Positions 22,417-36,535 of a DNA stretch of 64,000 nt are shown here, in pieces (the first letter of the stretch is position 1; each line of letters opens with the position of its first letter). The translations under genes and the position numbers were made by a program. The DNA is from Hirudinaria manillensis. Taxonomy: Eukaryota; Annelida; Clitellata; Hirudinida; Hirudinidae. Location: positions 7,312,501-7,376,500 of the forward strand of contig CM067527.1 in the NCBI GenBank assembly GCA_034509925.1, in the 5' to 3' direction. The notes below the pieces were generated by a model, which saw only the letters and a list, made by a program, of their open reading frames with translations, searched no databases and had not been told where the DNA came from.

Positions 22417-24150
22417 ACTAACTTTAACTTGAAAGTAAATTTGTAAATCTTTTCTGAGTTAACCATTGTTTAATTGTTAACAGTTCTTGTTATTAGTTTT
22501 ATTATTAACTATACTTCTATTAATTATGTTATCCGTTATCAACATGATCTTATTCTAATGTTTCAAACTTGTTCTCATTACTTATGCATTCTTGACTTGT
22601 TTGAGTTAACTTTGTTATGGTTAACGTTGACATCATTATCATTTTCTTAATCCTTATCTTTCCATAATCATTATCATCATCACCATCGTCATCATCAGTC
22701 TAACCTCATGATTTTCATTGATGCTGATTGTTCACCTCTTTGACCTGCCACCACTTGATCTGTATCGGTTGTTATTGTTATCGTTACTGTTGCTATTGTT
22801 GGTGGTGCTGTTGGTAGTATTATTATTATTATAATTTTATTATTACTATAATAATTGTCGTTGCCGATGTTTTTATTTCCTCCTCGTTGTTAATACAAAA
22901 AATCGTTGGCACTCTTCAAACATTTGCAAGAACCAACTTACGATCTTCGGATCGCTCGATCCGAGATCGGCAGAATCAGAGATTACCTTGCGTTCCTTTT
23001 CCTTAAACTTTGAATTGGTTGAATTCATGAAGTTGTATCTTTTCTTTCATTTAATTTTTAAATATTTTTTTTTCCTTAACAAAGGTGAGCTTCTTCTTAT
23101 TATGCCCGAGACGAGACATTTGCAAACCACCCGTTTTTAACAGGCCTCCGATTTACGGTCGCTCGTGCAAGTCAATTCTTTTATTTCCTCGAAGATGATT
23201 GGCTACCACTCACTTCTTCTAGCCAATCCAGAATGGTTCTGGACTTTTGGCACCATTGACTGTCCAATTAGAGACACTTCTTCTTGCCAACTTTTATATT
23301 TTGTAGCACCGAGGAAGTTAAACATGATTAATATCATTGCTCTCATCAGGTTGTCGGGATTGTTGCTGTTAATATCGTTGGTTACGTAATTAATTGAATT
23401 TATTGTTAAGATAGATTTACAGTTGTAACTTTTATTTCAATCAGAGCTTTTTATGTTAAGTTGTTCATAGAAATTCATTGAAAATGTGTTTTAATAAACA
23501 TCTGTAGGTTTCCTTTTTTTTTTAAATTTCTTTTCTGAAATTTTTAAAATTTTCTTAAACATGAAACATAGGAGAGATACAAAACTCTCGCAACAAACTC
23601 AAAATTCAGATGCTTCTGTACATCACCACATACCTGTTGTTAACCAGAGCTACAAATGTCAGATATAATTTTAATGAATTAAATGAAAAAGCAGTATTAA
23701 AGTTGCCGATGTTGGAGCAATAACTTGTTTTTGTAATGTGCTTGTGTGGTTTCCCTTTTCTTGTTCACTCATTCACTCATACAAGATAGGATTGATTAGT
23801 TTGAAGCAACATTCGGGTTTTGCCGATGTTTTTGAATGATGGATTTTATAAGTTGATGAAAGGCCTAAAGTTAGGTTTTAAAAAGTCTTGTAAGTTTACA
23901 CAGTTAAAATCTGTCATGAAGTGTACAAATGTTACAGTTAAGCAATAGCAACGTCAACCTTTGTACCCTTACAAATGGTTTCAATCTCTACAGACAATGC
24001 CACTAATTTTAGGTGCTTCTGGTAATTTATAATGTTGCAAAAGATGTTTTCTTGAGCAAACTCAGTGCATCGGCACTTTAATAATAAATTATAACAGACA
24101 CTCAAATAATAACCTTTATAGCTTCTTTCCATCGAAATTTGATTTACAAT

Positions 24151-24156
24151 TTTATT
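24151..24156 (-). promoter_or_regulatory. Candidate polyadenylation signal of RAB3GAP1
   Basis: AATAAA on the minus strand about 195 nt past the RAB3GAP1 stop codon. Confidence 0.5.
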
Positions 24157-24350
24157 GAGAAATTAAATGCAATTAAATTGACAAAGAGAATTGGAAATTA
24201 GCTCATGAGTTTAAAGTTGACCTTTTAGAAGCAGGCACGTATCCTTACTTCCCGTGCATGCCACTGCCAAGTCAAAGCAAAGAATCCAAAATGACGATGC
24301 GAGAAGAAGGGAGACAAATTAAAAAAATAAGTTTGACATTCCGTCGAGGG

Positions 24351-27300
24351 TCACAGAAAGGTCGTGTCGGAGGTGAACGCTCCTGCGAGTCGGAACTCGT
24401 CGGGAGTGATGACGCAGTAGAACCTCTGCGGACAGGTCCTCGACCAGGGAGCAGGCCTGCGGCAGTTGAGTCTGAAGATGTACTCCTTCCCCATCGGCCT
24501 GGGAAGCTTGTCGGCTTTGTCCCGATCTGCTTCATCGCCGGGGTTTGTTTCCTTGGCGACCTCCTCTCTTTCGGAGGTTAGTTGCGTCTGAAGTGGAAGA
24601 GCAAGTGGTCATTAAAAAGTGCAAAAGCATCATTTTTTTAATTAAATCATACTTTTTGTATTAAAATCATACTTATCATTAATCAAGCAATTTAATAATA
24701 CAAAATGGTGAAATCCATCAGCAGCAAAGCACACGGAACATTTTTTGCGATAAAATTTGGATTTGTTAAACGTGAAAGGATCTAATAATAGTTAACAAAG
24801 TAATCAATCATTAATTAATTTAATAATCAATTATTATTTAATAACATTTAGTAATTTAATAATCACCACCATGATTTTTGATGGCCTCATCACCTTGTAA
24901 GCGTTTAAGAAGAACCTATGAACGAGCGAACCGAGGTGAGTTTTCACTGGGAGCTCGTTGCTCGAGGTCGCTATGGAAACCTCCGGGAATTCCATCAGGT
25001 CGGAGACGAACCTTTGGAGGTCGAGGTCGTTGACCGTATGCGAGGGGTCGACGTGTCTGAGCTTCTCCAGCAGGGATTGAGCTTTTGCCATCGTTTGTTC
25101 AATGAAAGTCAGGTGGTGGACGAGATCCTGCATGTGAAAAAGTCATTTATTAATATTTATTACGTCTCTCTTAGCTCATCAAAGTCCCTTGCTAAAATGG
25201 GATTTTAAAAAAGAGTTTCACCTCGAAATTCTTGAGTTCCTCCGAAGGACTGCATCTGGTTGCTCGGCTCAATTTCGTCGTAATTTGGGAGAGGTGTTTT
25301 CGAAGGAAGGGTAGCTGGCATTCAGCTGTTAGGATGATAATGATCACGTTGTTGATGATAATGTTAATAATAGTAATAGTATCATTAATGATAACAATAA
25401 ATAAGAAGCATCAATGTTAATGTTCCTGAACGCTTCAGTGCAATCAGAATATGAAGGCACTACCCTATTTTAACATCAAGACTGAATATCATATTTGTTC
25501 AACCCGACAATTTTTTGCATTTTCAAAGATCATTAGTAACAGGCTCAAATTAGTTCCCACAACTATTTCATATATAACATCAGCAGCTCATTAAACTTAC
25601 GGTGCTTTAAAAGGGTGGTGACAGCCGATTGCACCAGCATCGGCATGAGTCTGAGTCCGACATCAGAGGGTTTCATTGAAGCCAACCAATGGAGTACCTG
25701 ATACAAGACAAGATTTGCAACATTGTAATTAATGTTTGTAACATAATCATTACCATAATGTCACCATGTCTTTTTCATTCATTACACTATCAACATCATA
25801 ACTGTTGCCATCTTTTCAACAGCCATGGCTATCATCACCGCCATCATAATCAGTACCTTCTCGGCTTCCTTGGTGTCGTCAAAGAGTCTCCTCTGCCTCC
25901 ATGAAGGTACACTCCTTGCACTCCTCCAAACCTCAACCCACATGTTATCAGGCACCTCCATACGTTGGCTTAGATGACCCTGAAGGTGATCAATGGTTCG
26001 ATTGAATTAGTTTATTGTTATCACCACTGTCTCTATTATGATATCACCTACTACCACGAACAATAACATAACAACATTACCATAATCAACATATCCACTA
26101 TTATTAAGTGATATTATAAATAGTGGGATGTCAAGAGATACAAGACAAGATATGCAACATTGACATCTCAATTAGCCATGACATTGTTCATTAAAAGGCA
26201 GTTAATATTAGTGAAGTAATGAGACCAACTTTCTTGATCGTCTTCCCCTCATCATCCACCATGGTCTCCTCCACCCAGTCCCTGGGCGAGTACCACCTCA
26301 CAAAGTCCCCGAGGGTGCAGCCCGGGTTGGCCGCCTTGAATGCCTCCATGTCCGACAAGAGACAGGCACTCTGCATGCGGGCCCTCAGGTGCGCTCCCTC
26401 TGCCGAAGTACCGAGTCTGTGGCATTTCAAAGCACAGATAAGTGCAGTTAATAATTAAAGATAAGGAGACAATTTGCACCATAACTAGAATAAATAAATA
26501 TTAGCAAAAAAACTTCTATGATTTCCAATAATTACAATAAAATTAAATGTTATTAATACGTAGTATATGTTTAGAATGTTATTATTATTATTTTAAAATC
26601 TATACAAACATCTTCAATCGATAAATTATGGCTATAAATTATTCCACTGTTATTGAATGATGTCCACAAACATCCAACCTGGACAAGACTTCTGCATGCT
26701 CCTCCAGCATGTCCTCAGTCATTGGTGCAGGTTCCTGTGTAACTGGTATGTAAATGAGTCTCTCTGGAAATTCCAGGAGGCTAATATTACCATCCAATGG
26801 CTTCAGGCGACCCTCGGGCTCGGAACTTGAAAAATTTTTGCGGCATCGTTAAATGGTAATTAGAACGCAGTTGTGTATTAAAAAATATATTTTAAAAGTC
26901 ATCTATTGATGTTGTAATTTTGTATGCATAATAATTTTATTATGAAACATTTATATTTAGGCAGTTCCTTCACAAAGATCTTACCTATTTATTATTTTCA
27001 ATTCTTACCTGGCTCCTGATTGGCCAGCTCCTTCACCATCTGCCAACTCATTAATGTCCATGCATTCATAAAACTCCTCCTCCTCACTAGAGATCTCTAT
27101 GTTATTCTTGTTGCTATTGGCTGAAAATAGGTCATGACTTTCTTGCATGTTTTTATTATTTGTTTAATTGAAGTTGTTTGTTAATTTGTTTAATTTATTA
27201 ATTCTAAAATGATTGCTAATTTATTTTTAAATTTCCAAACGGCTCATTTTGTACTCAGATGAATTGAATTTAAGTTTTAATCTGCATCACTAAACTCATT

Positions 27301-30300
27301 AATATGCAGTTAGAATTTAAATGGCTTCATCTTAAATTGAGTGCAGTGGATATTTTCAAAATGTTTGACAAATGATTCAAACATCATCCGTGTCACCACC
27401 ACTGTCGTCGTCGTCGTCATCATCATCCATCATCAACATTATCATCACCACTGCCATAGTAGCAATTGTGACTCACTCGGAGTAACAGCAATTGGTGATG
27501 AAGCATCCCTGGCTTTCTTTCTCTCAATGCAACAATTCAGCATCTACAAAGAGTGAGTTTGATGGTAATGATGATGATGATGATGATTACATTATTGTAC
27601 TAGCACTGATATTCAGATGCTATATTTAAAAGAAAGTAGGATAATAAAGGTTAACAGCAAATGATGATATTGTTGCCATGGTGATGTAATCAATCATCAG
27701 AGCAATCATTTAAGTAAATCCTGCCTGAAGTTTCTGATGGAGCAATGAACAACCCATGTTTGGTGATCCAGACTCCAAGCTTTTTAAAAATAAATGGCAA
27801 AAATTGATAGAGCTACATAATTTAATCGATGTTCATTTGATGTTTAATTAATTAAATTAATAATTATCTATTATTAGAAAATCAGATTTTGATTTTAGTC
27901 GAAGCTAAGAATCAAAGTGAAATATCAAGATCAGTTGAGGAGCCAATAAAAATGCCAGCAACATCTGCCACAGCCAAATGCTTTGTCTGTTTATGAAATA
28001 CCCTGGTATGGTGTAGTTGTTTTCCCAACGGTATCTCATCTCGAGAACAAACTCCTCCCAGAGGTGGGTGACGGCTCTGAGCCCTCCGTGGCATTTGTTG
28101 ACGATGCACATGCAGGTTGCCAATTGGCTGGTAAGACTAGAGGGAGGAGCTGACTTGAGGCACCTCGAGAGTTCCTAAATTGATTGGATAGCATCGCAAA
28201 AACAAATATGTCACAATGAATAATCAATGAGATACGAAAAGGGAGATAATGCCAAATTACTTTATAAGAAAGACAGAATTTGTCATCAACTTCATCATCA
28301 ACGGTGGTTGTTGTGCTGTTGTTAGTGGGATTGTGAACATCTGAGTGCTGGGATGATTCCATCTTTGCATCAGGAAACAGGAACTGAATTTGGATAAATT
28401 CAATTATAATTTAATTCAATCAATTCAATTGGATTGCAATTACATCACCATCGTCATCGTCACTTACATGGAGAATTGCATTGAGCGATTCCACAGGAAT
28501 GGGTGATTCCTCAGGTTTGAGGGTAAGTTTTGAGGTGGCTTTCCTGACCACTTTTCCCAGTGAGGGTACTTTGGGTTCAGTCAACCTTTGCAGGGCCAGA
28601 GAGGCATTGATCCCTGAAGTTCATAAAGTGCAAAGTGAAGGATGATATTCATTCAGACAACATACAAAGTGGTGTGCTATGAAAGTTAGTATTTAGAAGG
28701 TCAGTTAATGTTAATGTAATAGTTGCTACAATACGTAACATATGTTGATGAATTGCTACGTAAATAGCTGAGAATAAGTCCTTGTGACTCTAGAGCATGT
28801 GGTGCAATTTAAATTAATTAAATTTTTTATTTGCAATTTAAATTGATTAATTAAATATGCATGTAAATACAGCAGTAGAGAAGTGATTGATATTATGGTG
28901 CATGGCCTACCTTCTCCTGTGGATTTTCCTTTCAGTGTCGAAAAGCTTGATGATGATGATGATGATGATGATGATAATGGTGAAACAGTCTGTGTGGATG
29001 AGCACAAACTCAGAAACCTCTTCAGGTAGTCACCTGGAGAAAACCACGATGGTGATGATGACGATGACAATGGTGGTGATGATGATAACTTAATGGCAAT
29101 TTTGTCAGCATTTCATTAACAGCATTCTGTTAAAAATGAAGATGATGATGACTACAAAATGGCAGATGGTCTTAGTAAGGACACGTACCTCGTGCTAATC
29201 ACTTAACTGAATGAAATTAACATAAATAATGAGATTCTAACCCAGCAGAGTTTCTGTTCGGTCCGTCATACGAGCTCGAACCGACCATTCGGTAGCAAAG
29301 AGAGGATCCAGAGCCCTTGACATCGAGTTGCAAGAATAAATAAATTATGATCATAATGGAGGTCATTGTTTATCATTTATGAGTGTCTATCTTATCAGAT
29401 GACAAAATCAAAGATGACGTAATAAAATATTAATATTTAATTAGTCAGGGTCAACGAACTTACGAGATCGTGCCGTAATCGGTGACCACGGATTCCGAAA
29501 GGACTGGCCAGGTGGAGTAAAGGAAGAATTCACTGAAATTTGGATAAAAGTGAATTATTATTGAATCGAGTTGATACATTATGCTTCAAGTGAATGGAAG
29601 GACAAATGAATGAATGAAGTGGTATGAAGCACAAATGCTCGCTCACTCGATCGGATCTTCGCAGGACCCAAAAGGCAGGTCCCCGAATCCTGCCACTCCG
29701 ATGTCAATCGTCGGGTTGTCCAAATCTGTTTCACGAATTCATAATTAATCGATAGTCTTGCACAATCACAATCACTTGTTAATTGATGTCGCACGTCACA
29801 AGTTGTTGTTAATTAATAAACGTATTGTAATGTTTAAGATGACTAAAATCAATGACCCATTATATTTTCATAATGTGGAAAGGACAATAAGGTATCATGG
29901 ATTTATTTGATTCAAAGGAAATTATGTTTTTAAAACATCCAACAACTTGATTGTAAATATAAAACATATGCAACATATATAGAAAAAAAAAACCATGTAT
30001 GGAATATTAAACATTAAACAATGAATTTAAAAGTTTACCAGGAGGTAGTTGAGTCCAAGGATAACCCGACCAATCGTTGATGACGTACGTGAATCTCACC
30101 GAAACTTGAGCGGGGTGTGCAATCGTGCCCTTTCGTATTCCCTTTGTACGATATTTGAATTTTAAAGTGCTTTTGATAAGACTGATTTGCACCATTAATT
30201 AACTGATACAGACCGATAAGAGATAGCCATGAATGTAATTTATGTCTAAGATCATCACAAGGCTTTGCCTTATTGCAAGAACATTCAAGTTACACCGACC

Positions 30301-31906
30301 AACTTCTCTTTGAACAGATCGGAAAAGTCGCTCATGTTGTTGTATTTATCCGAAGACTTCTTGAACTGGGCCATTTCGAAGGTCGTCCTGAAACCGGGAC
30401 ACTCGAGGGTGCCGAGGAACAAACGACGCCATTTCTGACCGACCTGCACGAACAGCGGAACCTGGCTGTGGAAAATGAAGCAAAGTGGATTGTTTCAGTT
30501 TCAATTCTGTTTTTCGATTCAGTTTATTTTTGTGGTTTAAAGTGCTTTAAAAAAAAATCCTAATTAACAAATCTCAATTATGATTGGATGACCGTAAATT
30601 CAATGAACTGAATTCCAACCAATCGGCTTACCAGCCGGTGTTGAGGGCAGCCAAGGAGAGCGAGCTGAGCAGCATGTTAGCCCTACTTTGATTGTTAATT
30701 TCCTCATGGCCGTGAAGTGTCGTCACAACAACAAAGTCTTTGAGGCCATACCATCTGTGGAGGCAGTGGGCACGACTAGGGAAGATGTTTGACTTGTCCA
30801 TCATGTTCAACCATGCTTCTGGCTTTGCATCTGGGTTTCAATTGCAAATTTAAGTGCTAACTCAGTCATTTTCAAGCCTAGCCCTTGAACCTTCCTATGC
30901 TCTGTTGGTGCAAGCCAGGTTAAAAACATTAATGATGGCTATGTAATATTAGATTTTGAATTTTTTGCATATAATTCATTGAAAATGTCAACGTAGGTTA
31001 TAAACAGATTGACCTAGGCCGATCAATAATGAAATGCACAGAACCTTCTTCTTCATCATCATCATCATCCTCGTTGTAATTGATGATGGCATCGCCGACT
31101 TCATCCCTTCTCTGGGGTTTCTCTTGACCAAAAGACTCAGAGTTTGAATCCTTCCTCGTCCCAAGGACTCCAGTTGTTTCAGAGAACGTCCGATGTCGAG
31201 TCATTGTGAAGTTGTAGTCTGCGAACTGAAGACTTGCCACGGTTTCTTCCCAAGGCTGGGGTTCAGGAGTTGTGGATGATTTTGAAGGGGAATGTTGGTG
31301 TTTGGGAGGTATGGAATGAAGCTGTTGTTTAAAGTTAAACTTTTGTTTATTCGGAAAGGAATTAATTCAATATAGGAAAATATAATTAATAAATTAATTA
31401 AACTATCTAATTTGGATACTTATTTATTTCTTATAACTTGCTGAACAATCGATTGTTCAGTCCTCAGAAATGTTAATCCAATCAATTTTTAAGTTTTTTT
31501 TTGTAATCTAATAAAAAGTTAAACAGAAGTAGCAACCCTTTCTCCATGCTGTTGGCTACTTGTGGAAAGTTTCCACTCATGCAAAACCTCTTCAATCCTC
31601 GCTACAAACCTTTAACAAAAGTAAAATAATTACTACAAATAATAGCTTTCCTAATCAACAATAAATCGCTTATCGCACTTCTAACGGGACCAAAAAGTAT
31701 GAAGCTAATGCGTGAAAACTTAAACTAATTTAAATTTTCCGTCAGTCGAACCTTTCCCATTCTGAGGCAGTCGTGAAATCGTTTATTTCAAAAATGTCAG
31801 ATTCCTAAACCAATTGAAAAACAAATAATAAACCAACAATGTCTACAAGTTTTAACAGCGAACGATGGTAAATTCATTACAGCGTAACACGTACCTCCTC
31901 AACCAT
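24351..31906 (-). CDS. RAB3GAP1: Rab3 GTPase-activating protein catalytic subunit
   Basis: Catalytic subunit of the Rab3GAP complex (partner RAB3GAP2). It stimulates GTP hydrolysis by Rab3 and acts as exchange factor for Rab18 at the ER. Modelled as 24 exons giving 1010 aa (human about 980). Exons in transcript order: 31895-31906, 31752-31804, 31537-31609, 31045-31321, 30632-30830, 30300-30465, 30039-30141, 29647-29725, 29464-29532, 29242-29315, 28911-29033, 28468-28613, 28261-28383, 28002-28174, 27725-27779, 27477-27543, 27009-27120, 26679-26825, 26230-26416, 25857-25979, 25601-25697, 25222-25325, 24894-25127, 24351-24587. Recognisable blocks: FEINDFTTASEWERF (N-terminus), RAHCLHRWYGLKDFVVV, GVAGFGDLPFGSCEDPI, HLWEEFVLEMRYRWENNYTIPG, LLHQKLQ followed by MLNCCIERKKARD, then LGTSAEGAHLRARMQSACLL, DFVRWYSPRDWVEE in the GAP region, RQRRLFDDTKEAEKVLHWL and the C-terminal FRLAGAFTSDTTFL. 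Exon 1 encodes only MVEE. Exon 11 carries a ten-Ser run made by a triplet repeat. The donor of exon 15 is GC. The acceptor of exon 7 is the least certain; 30132 is an alternative exon start. Confidence 0.96.
28947..28976 (-). repeat. In-frame TCA/GAT triplet repeat coding poly-Ser
   Basis: GAT/ATG-type repeat on the plus strand inside RAB3GAP1 exon 11. Read on the minus strand it gives consecutive TCA serine codons. Confidence 0.9.
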
Positions 31907-32577
31907 TTCTGTTTACAAAATAAATGACAAAGCTGACCGACTAAAAGCTAACTTTGTCAACATTGATTAGTTATTTAATAAGTTTATATTTTCTACGATT
32001 TGATAATAAAAATCTTTAAGCTACACTAACAAAATTGTGTTTAAGAAAGGATTATAATTATTTATATTGCATAATATTGAAATCATCATTTATCTGAGCA
32101 AGCCAGTGTAAGCAACATCTTTTTTGTTGTTCAAGTTGGTTCTTTTCTATTTGAGGTCATTTGGATTTCTAACAATATAGTTGGTCACGGATCTTTGGTT
32201 AAAAGTTTCTGCGGAGGTGTTATCAAAAGCAACTGTGTAGGCCTGAGCTGCGAAGTTTTCGCAAAGTTTTCTCTCTGGAAAGATTCGTCTGCTGGAGGAT
32301 TCGTTTGCAGATTATTTATATTTAAAGTAATTTGAAGATCAATTGCAAATGTTTCTATTTTACACATTTAAAAAGAATATTGCCCATAATATTATCTAGT
32401 ATTCGTTAATCTGGCGTTTACTGCATATTAGATTTATTGCTGTTGCATTTGTTTTCTCAAGTATATTTACCACGAAACGAAACAATTATTAATATTGTTT
32501 TAAAATGATAGGAATTTGACTTTTTTTAAATTAACTTGCAACTGATTGACAATCAATGCTACTATTTAGGAGTCATC
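31907..32577. promoter_or_regulatory. Divergent promoter region RAB3GAP1 / LRRFIP
   Basis: Only 671 bp separate the start codons of RAB3GAP1 (minus) and the LRRFIP gene (plus). This span must contain both 5' UTRs and promoters. No TATA box at a convincing distance and no CpG-rich block are evident. That the promoter is bidirectional is inferred from spacing alone. Confidence 0.6.
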
Positions 32578-35500
32578 ATGTCAACATCTAGTACCAGGAG
32601 AAGAAGTGGAAGGCAGCATGCAGTTGAGCATGAAGCCTTGAGTGAAATTGCATCAGAGGTCTGATGTTTTGCCATAGATGACATTACGAATTGATTTGTA
32701 ATATGTTTTTTTTTGTGATGTTAGTCACAAACACAACTAATCAAGTAGCATTTGCATTTATAGTTATTACTATATTTAGCCCCAACAGTGAACTGTATTA
32801 CAGTCAGATTATTTGACATTGTTATACTATTACAACTGACTCAGATTATTAGAGCATCCTACAGTATTACAACATATTAAGTGTGATTGTTATTATCTTG
32901 ATGAAGATGTTTATATTGTTAATATTATTTGTTATGTTAACCCAGGCAGAAGCCAGATTAGCAGCCAAGAGAGCTGCCAGAGCAGAGGCCAGAGAGATAA
33001 GGATGAGAGAAATAGAGAGGCAACAACTCGAGGTTGTCATCTCATTGATTATTCATGAACTTTTAATGCCTTATTCAGGGCATTATAAAGTTTATGGCCT
33101 TATTAAATGAATGACATATATTTGCATATTTAATGAAAAGGATCAAGAGAAGGAGAGGTTGAATAGAAATGAACACAAAAAAGATTTCACGCATGTAAGA
33201 CATTTATGCTTTCATATTGTAGCCATAAAATAGTTATGGTTTTGATATTAATATTAACCAATACTAATATATTATATATTTAATAGTAAATAATTTAAAT
33301 CTTGTTTCTGCTTAATGTTTTAAATGTTTTTTTGTTATGAACATCATCATTATCATAATATTATTGAATATTCATAAGCAAAGTTTAAAATTCCAGAAAG
33401 GATTAATTTATAATATTCTTGTAATTGCATATAATTGTTAAGTTGTTCTATGAATCAGGTTCCATCTTACACAAGTAGGAGAGAAGGCAATGGCAACAAT
33501 GATGACCTCAAGGTTGGTGTTTGTCTTGAACCCTTTGACCTCAAAAGTTCACTAGAACTGACCTCTGAAATGACCAGTGGTGACTTTGTTTTGATTATTA
33601 CTATTACTATTATTATTATTATTATTATTATTTATTTTAATTGTTATAAATTGTATCCATAGCTATGTAAATAAGTTATTTGCAATAAAACTTTCATATC
33701 TCCATCATGTTTATCGTATGGGAGCTTGATCAAATCAGTAGTCAACCGAAACATGTATCATCTTTATCATTCAGTGCCAGGTGGATTCTGTTTCTTAAAA
33801 ATTCTTGCAAGCCTTGGGATCATATCACATTTATTGTTAAAAATAAATTTTTATAACATCACATCTAAAGTTAAATAGACATCATTTCATAAACTATTGA
33901 TGACTAAGTTAATCAGTTCCTTATGATCGTCCAATCAGAAAGAGCTTTCTGAACTGCAAGAGAAATACGTCAGGACGATGACACACAATGCACAACTGGA
34001 CAACGACAAACAGACCTTGACCTTCAGGGTGGCCCTTTTGACAGAGGACTTGGATGACATGTTGGAGACCAACACCGAACTCAGAAGGCAGCTCAAGGAT
34101 AAGACCAGGGTAGTCATGGCTTTGTTTACATCAATAGTGATGATGATGATGGTGGTGACGTCAACAAGCTCATTTGTGATATTAATGCAATGATATTGGG
34201 TTGGTCTTGTTAATAATGGCATCAATTATTCTCGATTTAAGTTGAATTTTGTGAAATTAAAATTAATTTCTTGAAAAGGATTTTGAACACAAGAAAAAAG
34301 CACACGAACTACTCGAGGCCACAGTCTCCAAGTTACAAGAACAACTGGAGCAGAGGGACCTCCTCATTCAGGTTATTAAATAAATATTTATTATTAAATA
34401 TTTTTAAATGTTTTTTATGACCATCGTTGTTATCATAATGTTGTTGAATATTCATAAGTTCCTTTCAAGTTCCAAACAGTATCGATGTAAAATATTCTTC
34501 AAGTTGCATTTTAGTTGTTCCATCAATTATTTCCATTAATTAATTAATTGACCAATTATTAGAGTTGTTGTTTATTAAACATGTAAATGTAATCAAGACA
34601 TGTTAACAGAATGTTAATCAATCCCGATTTTGTATGATATTAGGTTCATCTGAGTGGATGCCAATAATAATAATAATAACAACATTTAGTTAAAAGCACT
34701 GTTCTAATGTTAACACTAAATGTCTTAGATGAAGGTGGTTAATTACACTTCCATAACTTTATGTTTTAATAATTTACATAAAAATAATAAAAACATTAAA
34801 TCTAACAAATGATACAAATCAATTGAAAAGTAAAACTTCTGAAAACCTCCAGGAGCACGGCCTAATCTTCATATCGGACGACGTCTCGGAGGATGAAGAC
34901 GACGTTGACGGTCCGGAAGGAAGGAAGAAGGAGAAGAAGAAATGTGCCCTGGTGTCACAGAGGGCGCTGGACGTCCTGGAAAACTTTTCCGGGACTTTAG
35001 GTGGATTCAATTGAAATTTTGAGTAGGCGTGGATTTACCTCGAATTTTATTTTTGGATTTTTATATTATTTTGATACTTTATGGCTTTTAGTCATTGTTG
35101 TTGTTGTTACAAATTCATATTATTCCAATAGTTTAGAGGTTCTTACTTGTGAAATTATGTTTGATTAATGGAGATGATATTAGGCTTATTGTATTTATTT
35201 ATATGGAATATGCCTGCATTCTGATTGGATGATCATCAATCCATTAAAACATCCTTGAAGAGGAGTTGCATTTATGTTCTAAGCAGATGTGAATCTCATA
35301 TGTCATTTAAAAGTTAATGTAAGCAATAAATTAATGCTAATTATTGGGACTGGTAATGTTTTTAGTCCATTTTTAACTATTCAATTTAATAAATATTCAG
35401 ATGATAGACTGATCAAGCTTGATGAAGAGAAGAAAGCACTGGAGAAACTGGTTGGTCATTGATCCATGTTTTTGTATAACATTGTGACTGATCAAATTGA

Positions 35501-36535
35501 AGCTTGTTAATTATTAGATTAATTGGATTATCGGAAAAAGATTACTTAACAGCAACAGTTGTGTGGAAGCTTTTATATGGATTTAAATTCAAATGAATCT
35601 TGTGTTAAAAGGGTGATGGTGATAATGATTTATGAGGATGATTTACATTTACAGGTTAAGAAACTCAAACGCGACCTTGACGAGGAGAGAGAGCGACGAA
35701 GCGTGACGGACAGGTTCAAGTCACACAGCCCCACTCCCAGCAGGTTCAACAACGGTGGTGGATCAGGGGAGGGTGGACATGAGGTTGACTTGAACACTCA
35801 TGGTGAGCTTCCATGGATTGGCAGATGGATTTCACGTTGAATCTAATTGGCTAATCTGTGAAATGCCGGCAAAGGGCAATTTGATTTACTTGTGTTTTTT
35901 TTGCTTTAATTATTTAGAAAAGGAATTGCATTTATTGCACATAAAAACATTATTTAACATTATTCAAATCTAATTTATATGTCCAGCTGAGCTGAAGAGG
36001 CAGTTAAAAGACTACAAATTAAAAGTTAACAAAGCACATCAGGAGGTGGCCACCTTGGAGGGAACGGTCAGTTGAAATGATTTTCATGACTTTAAAGCAT
36101 CATCGATTCCATAATTTGAACCACTTATTTCAGGACTGTTAGTCTTGATGTACTTTAGTGCTCAGATTGGTTCCTAAAACATTTTGTGTCTTCTATGATA
36201 GGTGTCACTCTCTTCACCAATGCTAAGACTATTGCATCATCACATTGACTGTTATCATCACCATTCTAATTCATAACTTTACTATAGGATCTAAAAATGC
36301 ATGACATTTAATGAACTTCTATTTCCCAATCCAGGTGGCTCGACTCGAAGCTCAGGTGAAACGTTACAAGACGACAGCGGAAAGCTCCGAGAGAAGCGAG
36401 GAAGAATTGAGGAACGAAAAACGAAAACTTCAGAAGGAGTTGAGGGAGGCGGAGAACGCTAGGTCGGAGTTGGAGGTGGAGAGGAATCATCTGCTCAAGA
36501 GGCTGGAAAGGTCAAAGGGATTGAAGAACAAGTGA
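32578..36535 (+). CDS. LRRFIP2: LRRFIP1/2 family coiled-coil protein
   Basis: Homologue of leucine-rich-repeat flightless-interacting proteins, which bind Flightless-I and modulate actin, Wnt/Dishevelled and innate signalling in studied animals. Eleven exons: 32578-32658, 32946-33032, 33141-33194, 33459-33512, 33939-34109, 34279-34371, 34853-35000, 35401-35450, 35655-35802, 35987-36066 and 36335-36535, giving 388 aa. The hallmark is [19 protein letters not shown] (residues 28-47), nearly identical to human LRRFIP1/2. Then come the [10 protein letters not shown] coiled coil, [12 protein letters not shown] followed by [10 protein letters not shown], an acidic and Lys-rich linker, and the C-terminal coiled coil [18 protein letters not shown] with [19 protein letters not shown]. 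Four of the first five exons are 54-87 nt, a length class that is alternatively spliced in vertebrate LRRFIPs, so isoforms are likely. The gene is probably the single ancestor of LRRFIP1 and LRRFIP2. Confidence 0.95.

Larger units (their letters stand above)
22012..24350. other. Convergent intergenic region between CHIC and RAB3GAP1
   Basis: Contains the two 3' UTRs and AT-rich sequence with a triplet-repeat palindrome (22366-22416). Only short low-complexity frames occur. No gene recognised. Confidence 0.5.

Noticed and set aside
22229..22432. 67-codon Leu/Asn/Ile frame
   Set aside because: Low-complexity translation of the triplet hairpin.
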